NCBI RefSeq assembly: GCF_001581005.1
Contig: NZ_LHZV01000067.1
Span: 248,001 to 312,000 of the forward strand
From: Acetobacter orleanensis
GTDB lineage: Bacteria; Pseudomonadota; Alphaproteobacteria; Acetobacterales; Acetobacteraceae
Reading direction: 5' to 3'
DNA length: 64,000 bases
The notes under the pieces were generated by a model that worked only from the letters and a program-made list of their open reading frames with translations, had not been told where the DNA came from and did not search any database. Each line of letters starts with the position of its first letter. The stretch's first letter is position 1. The translations under genes and the position numbers were made by a program. Below are positions 30,659-43,382 of the stretch, one piece after another.

Positions 30659-30979
30659 TCAGCCTTCAATCACTTCGCCGGTTGCTTTCGCAACACGAAC
30701 TTTCCGCCCATCTTCCAGAACACGGAACCCAACGCGGGTCGGCTTCTTGGAGGCCGGGTCGACCAGTTTCAGATTTGACAGATGAATAGGAGCTTCACGC
30801 GTGATGATGCCGCCTTCTTCACCCATACGCGTTGCTTTCTGGTGGCGCTTGATCAGCGCAACACCACGAACAACCGCACGATTTTCAGCCGGGCGAACGG
30901 AGAGAACTTCACCTTGGGTTCCTTTGGAGGAACCGCTGATGACAACAACCGTGTCGCCTTTTTTAATGCGAGCAGCCAT
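30659..30979 (-). CDS. rplX: 50S ribosomal protein L24
   Basis: 106 residues. The KOW motif region near the N-terminus ([20 protein letters not shown]) and the following [10 protein letters not shown] are diagnostic of this assembly-initiating protein. It directly abuts rplN (the rplN stop is at 30980), with GGAGG inside the end of rplN. Confidence 0.97.
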   Translation of the reverse strand: MAARIKKGDTVVVISGSSKGTQGEVLSVRPAENRAVVRGVALIKRHQKATRMGEEGGIITREAPIHLSNLKLVDPASKKPTRVGFRVLEDGRKVRVAKATGEVIEG

Positions 30980-31348
30980 TTATAGAACCTCCGGCGCCAG
31001 AGAGATGATCTTCATGAACTTGCGCGCACGCAGTTCACGAACAACCGGGCCGAAGATACGGGTGCCGATCGGCTCCTGCTGCTTGTTGATCAGAACAGCA
31101 GCATTCTTATCAAAGCGGATGGCGCTCCCATCGGGGCGACGAACCGGATAAGAGGTACGCACGATAACAGCTTGGTGGACGTCGCCTTTTTTCACCTTCC
31201 CACGAGGGATGGCTTCCTTGACAGACACGACGATCACGTCGCCGACCGAGGCGGATTTCCGTTTGGAACCGCCCAGCACCTTGATGCACTGCACCTGACG
31301 CGCACCAGAATTGTCGGCCACGTCGAGGTTGGTCTCGGGATGGATCAT
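30980..31348 (-). CDS. rplN: 50S ribosomal protein L14
   Basis: 122 residues. [40 protein letters not shown] and the C-terminal [20 protein letters not shown] are diagnostic; the start (MIHPET rather than MIQ-E-) follows the alphaproteobacterial type. It lies at the subunit interface and is the first gene of the spc part of the block, 17 bp after rpsQ with no visible terminator or promoter between, so S10 and spc genes are probably co-transcribed. Confidence 0.97.
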   Translation of the reverse strand: MIHPETNLDVADNSGARQVQCIKVLGGSKRKSASVGDVIVVSVKEAIPRGKVKKGDVHQAVIVRTSYPVRRPDGSAIRFDKNAAVLINKQQEPIGTRIFGPVVRELRARKFMKIISLAPEVL

Positions 31349-31365
31349 AACTAGATATCCTTACC

Positions 31366-31638
31366 TTACGCTGACACGCCAGCGGAGGACGCATCAACGA
31401 CCTCGCCGTTGCGTGCCACCACGGCCCATGTCTTGCGCTTGGAAATAGGCGTGCATTCAATGATGCGCACGCTATCGCCTACTTTGCAGACATTTTCTTC
31501 ATCATGCGCCGCATATTTCTTAGAGCGACGAATGAACTTCTTATACAGCGGATGCATGACGCGACGCTCGACAAGAACCGTTACGGTCTTGTCCATCTTG
31601 TCGCTGGTCACACGTCCGGTAAGGACGCGCCTTGGCAT
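31366..31638 (-). CDS. rpsQ: 30S ribosomal protein S17
   Basis: 90 residues from the ATG at 31638 (GAAGGGAG upstream); the open frame continues upstream through rpmC only as a shadow. [20 protein letters not shown], then [13 protein letters not shown] and [18 protein letters not shown], are diagnostic. It is a primary 16S-binding protein of the 5' domain. Confidence 0.96.
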   Translation of the reverse strand: MPRRVLTGRVTSDKMDKTVTVLVERRVMHPLYKKFIRRSKKYAAHDEENVCKVGDSVRIIECTPISKRKTWAVVARNGEVVDASSAGVSA

Positions 31639-31651
31639 CGTCCAACTCCCT

Positions 31652-31891
31652 TCAGGAAATGGCAGCAGATGTTTTCGCACCTGCCGCAGACTTCTCAGTA
31701 TTCTGCGCGACAATCGTCTTGATGCGCGCAATTTCACGACGGACCACACGAATGCGGCTCTGGCCTTCGTTCTGCCCGGTTGCCTTCTGGAACCGGAGAT
31801 TGAGCTGTTCACGCTTCAGCTCAAGCAGAATCGTGTTCAGTTCATCGGCCGTTTTGGCACGCAGGTCAGCGGGCTTTGTTGCCTTCGCCAT
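31652..31891 (-). CDS. rpmC: 50S ribosomal protein L29
   Basis: 79 residues from the ATG at 31891 with GGAG 9 bp upstream; an ATG at 31900 has its ribosome site too close. [20 protein letters not shown] and [15 protein letters not shown] are typical of this helical-hairpin protein at the exit tunnel, a docking site for trigger factor and SRP. A short Ala-rich C-terminal tail ([12 protein letters not shown]) extends it slightly beyond the usual 65-70 residues. Confidence 0.95.
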   Translation of the reverse strand: MAKATKPADLRAKTADELNTILLELKREQLNLRFQKATGQNEGQSRIRVVRREIARIKTIVAQNTEKSAAGAKTSAAIS

Positions 31892-31892
31892 C

Positions 31893-32309
31893 TTACGCAT
31901 CTCCAATTCGGGTCACAAACTTTGTCTTGATCGGCAGCTTTGCAGCGCCGAGAGCCAGCGCTTCACGCGCGATCTCGGGCGGCACGCCTTCGATTTCAAA
32001 CAAAATGCGACCGGGTTTCACACGGGCCACCCAGTATTCGGGAGATCCCTTGCCGGAGCCCATACGCACTTCTGCAGGTTTTGTCGAGACCGGAAGGTCA
32101 GGAAAAATACGAATCCACACGCGACCTGCGCGTTTCATCGCCCTAGTGATAGCGCGACGAGAGGCTTCAATCTGCCGTGCAGTGATACGTTCGGGCTGAA
32201 GAGCCTTCAGACCAAACGTACCGAAGTTGAGCGTCGTACCGCTTTTGGCCAGACCGTGAATACGACCTTTGTGAGCCTTACGGAATTTAGTTCGCTTCGG
32301 AGAGAGCAT
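31893..32309 (-). CDS. rplP: 50S ribosomal protein L16
   Basis: 138 residues. [40 protein letters not shown] and [19 protein letters not shown] are diagnostic. It sits near the A-site tRNA elbow and organises the peptidyl-transferase region. The rpmC ATG follows its stop after 1 bp. Confidence 0.97.
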   Translation of the reverse strand: MLSPKRTKFRKAHKGRIHGLAKSGTTLNFGTFGLKALQPERITARQIEASRRAITRAMKRAGRVWIRIFPDLPVSTKPAEVRMGSGKGSPEYWVARVKPGRILFEIEGVPPEIAREALALGAAKLPIKTKFVTRIGDA

Positions 32310-32327
32310 TGTCTTCTATCCTTCGCC

Positions 32328-33005
32328 TCAGCGCTGAGGGGCCTGCTCGGCCGCCCGGCGGTCCTGAGCCAGTGGGTCATGCGCAAGGATCTCGCCTTTA
32401 AAGATCCAGACCTTCACGCCGCAGCTGCCATACGTCGTATGTGCGGTAGCGGTGCCATAGTCGATATCGGCACGCAGCGTGTGAAGCGGCACGCGCCCTT
32501 CACGATACCACTCGATACGCGCGATTTCAGCACCACCCAGACGACCAGAGCAGTTGATCCGGATCCCCTGTGCGCCGAGACGCATAGCGGACTGCACAGC
32601 ACGCTTCATAGCGCGACGGAACGCCACACGACGCTCAAGCTGCTGAGCAATGTTGTCGGCAACCAGCGTTGCATCGATTTCCGGCTTGCGGATCTCAACG
32701 ATGTTGAGAGCCACTTCCGTGCCAGCCATCTTGGTCAGCTCTTTGCGCAGAGCGTCAATGTCCTGACCTTTTTTACCGATCACAACGCCCGGACGCGCCG
32801 CATAGATCGTCACGCGCGGCTTTTTGGCCGGACGTTCGATCACAACGCGGGACACACCAGCACCAGACAGCTTGCGGCGGAGGAACGCACGCAGCTTCAG
32901 GTCTTCATGCAGCAGACGGGAATAGTCAGAGTCAGCGTACCAACGGCTATCCCATGTGCGATTGATTCCGAGCCGCAGCCCGATTGGATTGACTTTATGT
33001 CCCAT
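32328..33005 (-). CDS. rpsC: 30S ribosomal protein S3
   Basis: 225 residues. [20 protein letters not shown] opens the protein; the KH domain GXXG-like loop ([15 protein letters not shown]) lies near residue 75; the C-terminal domain has [21 protein letters not shown]3 forms part of the mRNA entry helicase with S4 and S5. It follows rplV by 3 bp. Confidence 0.97.
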   Translation of the reverse strand: MGHKVNPIGLRLGINRTWDSRWYADSDYSRLLHEDLKLRAFLRRKLSGAGVSRVVIERPAKKPRVTIYAARPGVVIGKKGQDIDALRKELTKMAGTEVALNIVEIRKPEIDATLVADNIAQQLERRVAFRRAMKRAVQSAMRLGAQGIRINCSGRLGGAEIARIEWYREGRVPLHTLRADIDYGTATAHTTYGSCGVKVWIFKGEILAHDPLAQDRRAAEQAPQR

Positions 33006-33008
33006 ACG

Positions 33009-33419
33009 TCAGGCCGCCTTCTGCTCAGGAGAAGCTGCTTCGGGTTCCGGAGCCCGTTCGGCAACAACAATCTTCAGATGGCTGAAGAACTTTTCCACAC
33101 GGGCGGAACGACCACGGCCACGCGCATGGAAGCGGCGCATGACAATGGACTTCCCGACCTCAGCCGTCTTCACAATCAGCTGGTCAACGTCCAGCTGATG
33201 ATTGTTCTCGGCATTGGCAATCGCGCTTTCCAGAGTCTTTTTGACTTCCTGGGCAATGCGACGCTTGGAGAACGTCAAGGTTGCGACAGCCTGAGACGCC
33301 GGCTTGTTGCGGATAAGACCCGCAACAAGGTTCAACTTACGGGGACTAACCCGGATGTTGCGCGTAATAGCCTGCGCTTCTGTTTCCGCGAGCGTGCGCG
33401 GATGCTTCGGCTTGCTCAT
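33009..33419 (-). CDS. rplV: 50S ribosomal protein L22
   Basis: 136 residues from the ATG at 33419, 1 bp after the rpsS stop; a longer reading would run into rps[21 protein letters not shown] and the tunnel hairpin region [20 protein letters not shown] are diagnostic. The hairpin lines the exit tunnel near the macrolide site. The C-terminus has an Ala/Glu/Pro-rich tail. Confidence 0.96.
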   Translation of the reverse strand: MSKPKHPRTLAETEAQAITRNIRVSPRKLNLVAGLIRNKPASQAVATLTFSKRRIAQEVKKTLESAIANAENNHQLDVDQLIVKTAEVGKSIVMRRFHARGRGRSARVEKFFSHLKIVVAERAPEPEAASPEQKAA

Positions 33420-33420
33420 C

Positions 33421-33699
33421 TTAGCCCCGCTTCGACTTCTTATCGGCCCCATGCCCATGGAACGTACGGGTGGGAGAAAATTCGCCGAACTTGTGTCCGA
33501 CCATATTCTCCGTCACCTGCACAGGCAGGAACTTCTGACCATTATAAACACCGAACGTCAAACCAACGAACTGCGGAAGGATCGTAGAACGACGTGACCA
33601 GATTTTGATCACTTCGTTACGACCCGACGCGCGGGACGTTTCAGCTTTGTTCAGCAGATACCCGTCGACGAACGGGCCTTTCCAGACGGAACGTGCCAT
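33421..33699 (-). CDS. rpsS: 30S ribosomal protein S19
   Basis: 92 residues. [40 protein letters not shown] and [20 protein letters not shown] are diagnostic. S19 lies in the head of the small subunit near the A site. AAGGGG precedes the ATG; the gene follows rplB by 13 bp. Confidence 0.97.
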   Translation of the reverse strand: MARSVWKGPFVDGYLLNKAETSRASGRNEVIKIWSRRSTILPQFVGLTFGVYNGQKFLPVQVTENMVGHKFGEFSPTRTFHGHGADKKSKRG

Positions 33700-33712
33700 C
33701 TTCTATTGCCCC

Positions 33713-34543
33713 TTACTTGCCGGTCTTTCGACGACGGATAATCAGACTGTCCGTACGCTTGTTGACCCGAGTTTTGTAACCTTTGGTCGGCTTGCCCCAC
33801 GGCGTAACCGGATGACGACCACCAGAGGTACGACCTTCACCACCACCATGCGGATGGTCGACCGGGTTCATCACAACGCCGCGGTTATGCGGGCGACGAC
33901 CCAGCCAGCGTGAGCGGCCAGCTTTACCAATATGCTGGTTCATGTTGTCCGGGTTGGACACAGCACCAACAGTAGCCATGCATTCACCACGCACAACACG
34001 CAGTTCACCAGACTGCAGCTTGATCTGCGCATAGCCGGAATCTTTACCGACCAGCTGCGCATACGTGCCCGCAGCACGGGCCAGCTTGCCGCCAGCGCCC
34101 TGCTTCATCTCGATGTTATGCACGATCGTGCCAACCGGAATCGCGGCCAGCGGCATAGCGTTACCCGGCTTGATGTCCACACGGCTGCCAGCGATGACAT
34201 TGTCACCAACTTTCAAACGCTGCGGTGCCAGGATATAAGCCAGCTCACCGTCCTCATACTTCACCAGCGCGATGAAGGCGGTACGGTTGGGATCATATTC
34301 CAGACGCTCAACCGTGCCCAGCACGTCAAATTTACGACGTTTGAAGTCGATATAACGGTAAGACTGCTTGTGCCCGCCGCCACGGAAACGAGACGTGGTG
34401 CGACCGTTATTGTTACGGCCACCTGTCTTGTTTTTACCTTCCGTCAGCTGCTTGACCGGCTTGCCCTTCCAAAGGTCGGAACGGTCAATCAGAACCGTAC
34501 CACGAAGGCTCGGCGTGACGGGATTAAAGTGCTTCAGTGCCAT
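33713..34543 (-). CDS. rplB: 50S ribosomal protein L2
   Basis: 276 residues. [40 protein letters not shown] and the C-terminal [20 protein letters not shown] (containing the conserved histidine implicated in peptidyl-transferase function) are diagnostic. L2 is needed for subunit association. The gene lies between rplW and rpsS in the S10 operon. Confidence 0.97.
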   Translation of the reverse strand: MALKHFNPVTPSLRGTVLIDRSDLWKGKPVKQLTEGKNKTGGRNNNGRTTSRFRGGGHKQSYRYIDFKRRKFDVLGTVERLEYDPNRTAFIALVKYEDGELAYILAPQRLKVGDNVIAGSRVDIKPGNAMPLAAIPVGTIVHNIEMKQGAGGKLARAAGTYAQLVGKDSGYAQIKLQSGELRVVRGECMATVGAVSNPDNMNQHIGKAGRSRWLGRRPHNRGVVMNPVDHPHGGGEGRTSGGRHPVTPWGKPTKGYKTRVNKRTDSLIIRRRKTGK

Positions 34544-34559
34544 TTGTTCCTACCCCACG

Positions 34560-34895
34560 TCACGCCAGTTTGGCGGTAAGGTCGATGGACTGACCTTCCG
34601 CGAGCTGAACGAACGCCTTCTTGATATCAGAACGCTGCCCCAGACGCCCCTTGAAGCGCTTGGTCTTGCCCTTCTGGACAAGCGTGTTAACGCCAACAAC
34701 CTTGACGCCGAACAGTGTTTCCACAGCCACTTTGATTTCAGGCTTGGTTGCAGAGATCGCAACCTTGAAAACCACCTGATTCTTCTCTGAAAGCGCGGTT
34801 GCTTTCTCGGTGATCAACGGCGCACGAACAATGTCGTACATCGCTTCCCGAGAAAGACGCTCGGCTTTCTTGCGCAGAGCAAGAATGTTCGTCAT
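34560..34895 (-). CDS. rplW: 50S ribosomal protein L23
   Basis: 111 residues; its ATG overlaps the rplD stop (ATGA). [20 protein letters not shown], then [20 protein letters not shown] and [20 protein letters not shown], are diagnostic. It is a docking site at the tunnel exit. The first 18 residues ([16 protein letters not shown]) form a basic extension; initiation at the internal Met19 would give a more usual length of 93, but the coupled upstream ATG is favoured. Confidence 0.95.
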   Translation of the reverse strand: MTNILALRKKAERLSREAMYDIVRAPLITEKATALSEKNQVVFKVAISATKPEIKVAVETLFGVKVVGVNTLVQKGKTKRFKGRLGQRSDIKKAFVQLAEGQSIDLTAKLA

Positions 34896-35506
34896 GCCAG
34901 GCGCTCCTTCAGACCCTCGAGGCCAGCCTGGGTAATCACCAGGACCTCGTGATTAAGAATATCATAAACGTTGGCACCGATTGTCGGCAGGATATCAATG
35001 CGCGGCAGGTTGCTTGCTGCGCGCAGAAAGCCTTCATCAACAGCGGCATCAACAATCAGGGCAGACGTCCAGCCCAGCGTTTTCAGCTTCGCAGCCAGTT
35101 CACTCGTGCGTGCAACGCCAGAAGCGGACTGAAGGACAACCAGCTTGCCTTCTTTTGCTTTCTGGGACAGCGCAGAGATCAGACCGAGACGACGAACCTT
35201 CTTCGGCAGGTCATATCCGTGATCACGCACGACCGGACCATGGACCACACCACCGGTGCGGTACTGCGGCGCACGGAGAGAACCCTGACGGGCGCTACCG
35301 GTGCCTTTCTGGCGGTACGGCTTTTTGGTCGTGCCGGACACTTCGCCCATGCCCTTGACCTTGTGCGTACCAGCGCGGCGCTTGGCCAACTGCCAGTGCA
35401 CAACGCGCGCCATGATGTCGTTACGCGGCGCGACAGCAAACAGCGCTTCTGGGAGCGTTGCAGAACCCGCGGTGCCGTTATCAAGCGTTTTGATTTCGAT
35501 TTCCAT
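34892..35506 (-). CDS. rplD: 50S ribosomal protein L4
   Basis: 204 residues. [40 protein letters not shown] and the C-terminal [20 protein letters not shown] are typical. The basic loop reaches into the exit tunnel. In enterics L4 represses the S10 operon through its leader; no such leader can be identified here by eye. It starts 4 bp after rplC and is coupled to rplW. Confidence 0.97.
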   Translation of the reverse strand: MEIEIKTLDNGTAGSATLPEALFAVAPRNDIMARVVHWQLAKRRAGTHKVKGMGEVSGTTKKPYRQKGTGSARQGSLRAPQYRTGGVVHGPVVRDHGYDLPKKVRRLGLISALSQKAKEGKLVVLQSASGVARTSELAAKLKTLGWTSALIVDAAVDEGFLRAASNLPRIDILPTIGANVYDILNHEVLVITQAGLEGLKERLA

Positions 35507-35510
35507 GACC

Positions 35511-36194
35511 TCAGCCCTCCGCCGTCACGAGAGCGGCCGGATACGGCGCATCGACATGGCGGGCTTTTTTAATCGCATCACGGACCAGAACGACACCGTT
35601 TTTAGCTCCGGGGACGGAACCACGGATCATGATCAGGTTCTTTTCCGGATCGATCGCAGCAATTTCAAGATTCAGCGTGGTAATACGCTCATCGCCGAGA
35701 TGACCAGCCATCTTCTTGTTCTTAAAGGTCTTGCCCGGATCCTGACGGTTACCGGTAGAACCATGTGAACGGTGAGAGATGGAAACGCCGTGCGAGGCTT
35801 CCAGACCGGCGAAGTTCCAGCGCTTCATGGCGCCCGCGAACCCTTTACCTTTACTGGTACCCGTCACGTCGACTTTCTGCCCCACCACAAAGTGAGCTGC
35901 GGAAAGAGAAGCGCCGATTTCCAGCGTAGCATCATCCGCCACACGAAATTCAACAAGCTTCTTCTTCGGCTCAACCTTCGTGCGGGCAAAATGGCCGCGA
36001 TTCGGCTTAGAGACATTTTTTACCTTGGCTTTGCCCATACCCAGCTGAACGGCCGTGTAGCCATCCCGATCCGGGGTACGAACATCAACCACCTGCACGG
36101 AATCCACATGCAGGACGGTAACGGGCACATGTGTGCCATCTTCCTTGAACAGTCGGGACATGCCCAACTTTTTTGCGATCAATCCGGTGCGCAT
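35511..36194 (-). CDS. rplC: 50S ribosomal protein L3
   Basis: 227 residues from the ATG at 36194, giving the standard [20 protein letters not shown] start, with AAGG 9 bp upstream; an ATG at 36224 would overlap rps[21 protein letters not shown] and [20 protein letters not shown] are diagnostic, including the conserved Gln that is N5-methylated in other bacteria. L3 reaches into the peptidyl-transferase centre. Confidence 0.96.
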   Translation of the reverse strand: MRTGLIAKKLGMSRLFKEDGTHVPVTVLHVDSVQVVDVRTPDRDGYTAVQLGMGKAKVKNVSKPNRGHFARTKVEPKKKLVEFRVADDATLEIGASLSAAHFVVGQKVDVTGTSKGKGFAGAMKRWNFAGLEASHGVSISHRSHGSTGNRQDPGKTFKNKKMAGHLGDERITTLNLEIAAIDPEKNLIMIRGSVPGAKNGVVLVRDAIKKARHVDAPYPAALVTAEG

Positions 36195-36204
36195 CGTCTG
36201 GACC

Positions 36205-36513
36205 TTAAAGTTTGATCTCGACATCCACGCCAGCGGCGAGGTCGAGTTTCATGAGAGCGTCCACGGTCTGCGGAGTCGGCTCGACAATGTCGAGCAGGCG
36301 GCGGTGAGTCCGAATTTCGAACTGTTCGCGACTTTTCTTATCCACGTGGGGAGAACGGTTCACTGTAAACCGCTCGATATGCGTCGGCAGCGGGATAGGA
36401 CCCCGAACCCGCGCACCCGTACGCTTCGCCGTATTGACGATCTCTTTTGTGCTGTTGTCGAGCACACGATGATCGTACGCCTTCAGGCGAATGCGGATGT
36501 TCTGGTTGTCCAT
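36205..36513 (-). CDS. rpsJ: 30S ribosomal protein S10
   Basis: 102 residues. [20 protein letters not shown] and [20 protein letters not shown] are diagnostic. S10 also takes part, with NusB, in transcription antitermination. It opens the S10 operon 104 bp after tuf; a GC-rich hairpin lies in that gap. Confidence 0.97.
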   Translation of the reverse strand: MDNQNIRIRLKAYDHRVLDNSTKEIVNTAKRTGARVRGPIPLPTHIERFTVNRSPHVDKKSREQFEIRTHRRLLDIVEPTPQTVDALMKLDLAAGVDVEIKL

Positions 36514-36567
36514 TGTTTCTTAGTCCAACACTTTACTGGTCCGGGGTTACCCGGCCGCCAAGTAAGA

Positions 36568-36591
36568 CCCCGGCTGAAGACTCAGCCGGGG
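36568..36591 (-). other. strong hairpin between tuf and rpsJ
   Basis: A perfect 10-bp stem CCCCGGCTGA/TCAGCCGGGG has an AGAC loop, 27 bp past the tuf stop. On the minus strand it is followed by TCTTACTTGG, not a proper U-tract, so it may be a partial terminator or a 3'-end stabiliser separating the abundant tuf message from the S10 message. Confidence 0.55.
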
Positions 36592-36617
36592 CCATCCAGT
36601 CCTAGGCTTCTAACCGA

Positions 36618-37808
36618 TTAATCGGTGATAGAAGCAACCACGCCGGCACCAACGGTGCGGCCACCTTCGCGAATAGCGAAGCGCAGGCCTTCATCCATGG
36701 CGATCGGTGCGATCAGCTCAACATCCATGGCGCAGTTATCGCCAGGCATGACCATTTCCGTGCCTTCCGGCAGGTGAACAACGCCAGTGACGTCGGTCGT
36801 GCGGAAATAGAACTGCGGACGATAGTTGGTGAAGAACGGCGTATGACGGCCACCTTCTTCCTTCGTCAGGATGTACGCTTCAGCTTTGAATTTTTTGTGC
36901 GGGGTGATGGAGCCCGGCTTAGCCAGAACCTGACCACGCTCAACGTCTTCACGCTTCGTACCACGAACCAGCGCACCGATGTTGTCACCAGCTTCACCGC
37001 GATCAAGCAGCTTGCGGAACATTTCAACGCCCGTAACGGTCGTCTTCACGGTGTCTTTCAGGCCGACGATTTCAACTTCGTCACCCACGTTCACAACACC
37101 ACGCTCAACACGACCCGTCACCACGGTGCCACGACCGGAGATGGAGAACACGTCTTCGATCGGCATCAGGAACGGACGGTCAACCGGACGTTCCGGCTGC
37201 GGGATGTAGGAGTCAACAGCGTCCATCAGATCACGAACGCGGTTTTCACCGATTTCCGGATCGCCATCTTCCAGAGTTACCAGAGCGGAACCCTTGATGA
37301 TGGGGATATCGTCGCCGGGGAACTGGTAAGAAGACAGAAGTTCACGAACTTCCATTTCAACCAGCTCAAGCAGTTCCGGATCATCAACCTGATCAACCTT
37401 GTTCAGGAAGACAACCAGAGCCGGCACGCCGACCTGACGAGCAAGCAGGATGTGCTCACGAGTCTGCGGCATCGGGCCATCAGCTGCGGAAACCACGAGA
37501 ATCGCGCCGTCCATCTGCGCTGCACCCGTGATCATGTTCTTCACGTAGTCAGCATGTCCGGGGCAGTCGACGTGCGCATAGTGACGATTGGCGGTTTCAT
37601 ATTCCACGTGAGCCGTGGAAATGGTGATACCACGAGCGCGCTCTTCAGGAGCAGCGTCAATCTGATCGTACGCCTTGAACTCGGCGCCACCAGTTTTTGC
37701 CAGCGTCTTGGTAATAGCGGCCGTCAGAGACGTTTTACCATGGTCAACGTGGCCGATGGTGCCGATGTTGCAGTGCGGTTTATTCCGCTCAAATTTAGCC
37801 TTAGCCAT
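36618..37808 (-). CDS. tuf: elongation factor Tu
   Basis: 396 residues, full length. GTPase motifs are [14 protein letters not shown] (G1, about residues 18-31), the switch-[19 protein letters not shown] (G3) and NKVDQVDD (G4). It delivers aminoacyl-tRNA to the ribosome. GGAG precedes the ATG. It directly follows rpsG by 91 bp; in the canonical str operon fusA lies between them, and here it does not. Only one tuf copy is in the window. Confidence 0.98.
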   Translation of the reverse strand: MAKAKFERNKPHCNIGTIGHVDHGKTSLTAAITKTLAKTGGAEFKAYDQIDAAPEERARGITISTAHVEYETANRHYAHVDCPGHADYVKNMITGAAQMDGAILVVSAADGPMPQTREHILLARQVGVPALVVFLNKVDQVDDPELLELVEMEVRELLSSYQFPGDDIPIIKGSALVTLEDGDPEIGENRVRDLMDAVDSYIPQPERPVDRPFLMPIEDVFSISGRGTVVTGRVERGVVNVGDEVEIVGLKDTVKTTVTGVEMFRKLLDRGEAGDNIGALVRGTKREDVERGQVLAKPGSITPHKKFKAEAYILTKEEGGRHTPFFTNYRPQFYFRTTDVTGVVHLPEGTEMVMPGDNCAMDVELIAPIAMDEGLRFAIREGGRTVGAGVVASITD

Positions 37809-37899
37809 TTCTCTACTCCATACCCCGAAAATTTATCGGGATGCAGTTTTTAATAAGTCCGCCCTCACTCCACAAGGAGTGAATGCCATACCTAGAAGA

Positions 37900-38379
<480 letters not shown>

Positions 38380-38390
38380 TTAACTTCCTC

Positions 38391-38762
38391 TTACTTCGGA
38401 CGCTTCGCGCCGTAGAGCGAACGCCGCTGGCGACGCTTAGCAATACCCTGGGTATCCAGAACACCGCGAAGGATGTGATAACGCACACCCGGAAGATCCT
38501 TTACACGACCCCCACGGATAAGCACGACGCTATGTTCCTGAAGGTTATGACCTTCACCCGGAATATAACTCACCACCTCATAACCGTTCGTCAGACGCAC
38601 CTTTGCAACTTTACGCAGTGCGGAGTTCGGCTTTTTAGGCGTCGTCGTATAAACACGGGTGCAAACACCACGTTTCTGGGGGCAGCTCTGCAGTGCGGGC
38701 ACTTTGTTGCGCTTGACTGCAGGCTTGCGCCCCTTGGCAATGAGCTGGTTGATGGTCGGCAT
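38391..38762 (-). CDS. rpsL: 30S ribosomal protein S12
   Basis: 123 residues. [40 protein letters not shown] and [20 protein letters not shown] are diagnostic. The lysines in the TPKKPNS and VKDLPG loops, where streptomycin-resistance changes arise, look wild type. S12 monitors decoding. It is the first gene of the str-type unit, with a structured leader and a promoter upstream. Confidence 0.97.
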   Translation of the reverse strand: MPTINQLIAKGRKPAVKRNKVPALQSCPQKRGVCTRVYTTTPKKPNSALRKVAKVRLTNGYEVVSYIPGEGHNLQEHSVVLIRGGRVKDLPGVRYHILRGVLDTQGIAKRRQRRSLYGAKRPK

Positions 38763-38968
38763 GCGCCTTTCCCGATCCTTACACAGTTCGGCCGGCTAGC
38801 CTTTCTATCGGCTGCCGACTGTCATTTAAAAAACCCACCAGGCAACAACACCCGTGTGGGGCTATCTAGGCATCCGGCTTTAACTTCCTGCTGGAAGCCA
38901 GCCACATGCTTACACAAGAATTACGAATTTACCTCTGCTCCGGCACGGGAGCAGAAGCTGAGGGCTGC
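38763..38968 (-). promoter_or_regulatory. structured rpsL leader with T-tailed hairpin
   Basis: About 200 bp between the putative promoter and rpsL contain no gene but three hairpins: TCTGCTCC/GGAGCAGA (38934-38955), CTTCC/GGAAG around TGCT (38884-38897), and a CCCAC/GTGGG hairpin (38834-38860) followed on the minus strand by six T (38828-38833). The last lies 66 bp before rpsL and looks like an attenuator. Which protein or signal would act on it is unknown. Confidence 0.5.
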
Positions 38969-38997
38969 TAACTACCTCTCCCCCCCCCTTAAGTCAA
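38969..38997 (-). promoter_or_regulatory. putative sigma70 promoter of rpsL-rpsG-tuf-S10 genes
   Basis: On the minus strand, TTGACT (38992-38997) and TAGTTA (38969-38974) are separated by 17 bp. The spacer includes an uninterrupted run of nine C on the plus strand (38980-38988). The site lies about 206 bp before the rpsL ATG and downstream of the rpoC terminator, so it could drive the whole str-S10-spc-alpha block. Confidence 0.5.
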
Positions 38998-39046
38998 GCG
39001 CGGTACGCGATTCTTGGCCGGGAAAATAAGAAAGGATCCCTCACAT

Positions 39047-39081
39047 AAAAAAGAAAGGGACCAGAGCCATGCCCTGATCCC
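39047..39081 (-). terminator. terminator of the rpoBC operon
   Basis: Read on the minus strand, GGGATCAG and CTGGTCCC pair (one wobble) around a 9-nt loop, followed by TTTCTTTTTT. It lies 33 bp past the rpoC stop. Confidence 0.8.
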
Positions 39082-39113
39082 CCTCTTTTCACGCCATAAA
39101 GACGAAAACGACG

Positions 39114-43289
<4,176 letters not shown>

Positions 43290-43382
43290 GTGCCGAAGCC
43301 CCCAAAGGGAAATGAGGAGCCGGAATCGTCATTCCGGCCTCCCCCTCAAAATAAAAACGGATGGTGGTGCTAGGGGTCACTC

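Noticed and set aside
31632-33587. 651-codon open frame on the plus strand across rplP, rpsC and rplV
   Set aside because: It is antisense to four certain ribosomal genes; GC-rich codon use keeps the opposite frame open, and the product resembles nothing.
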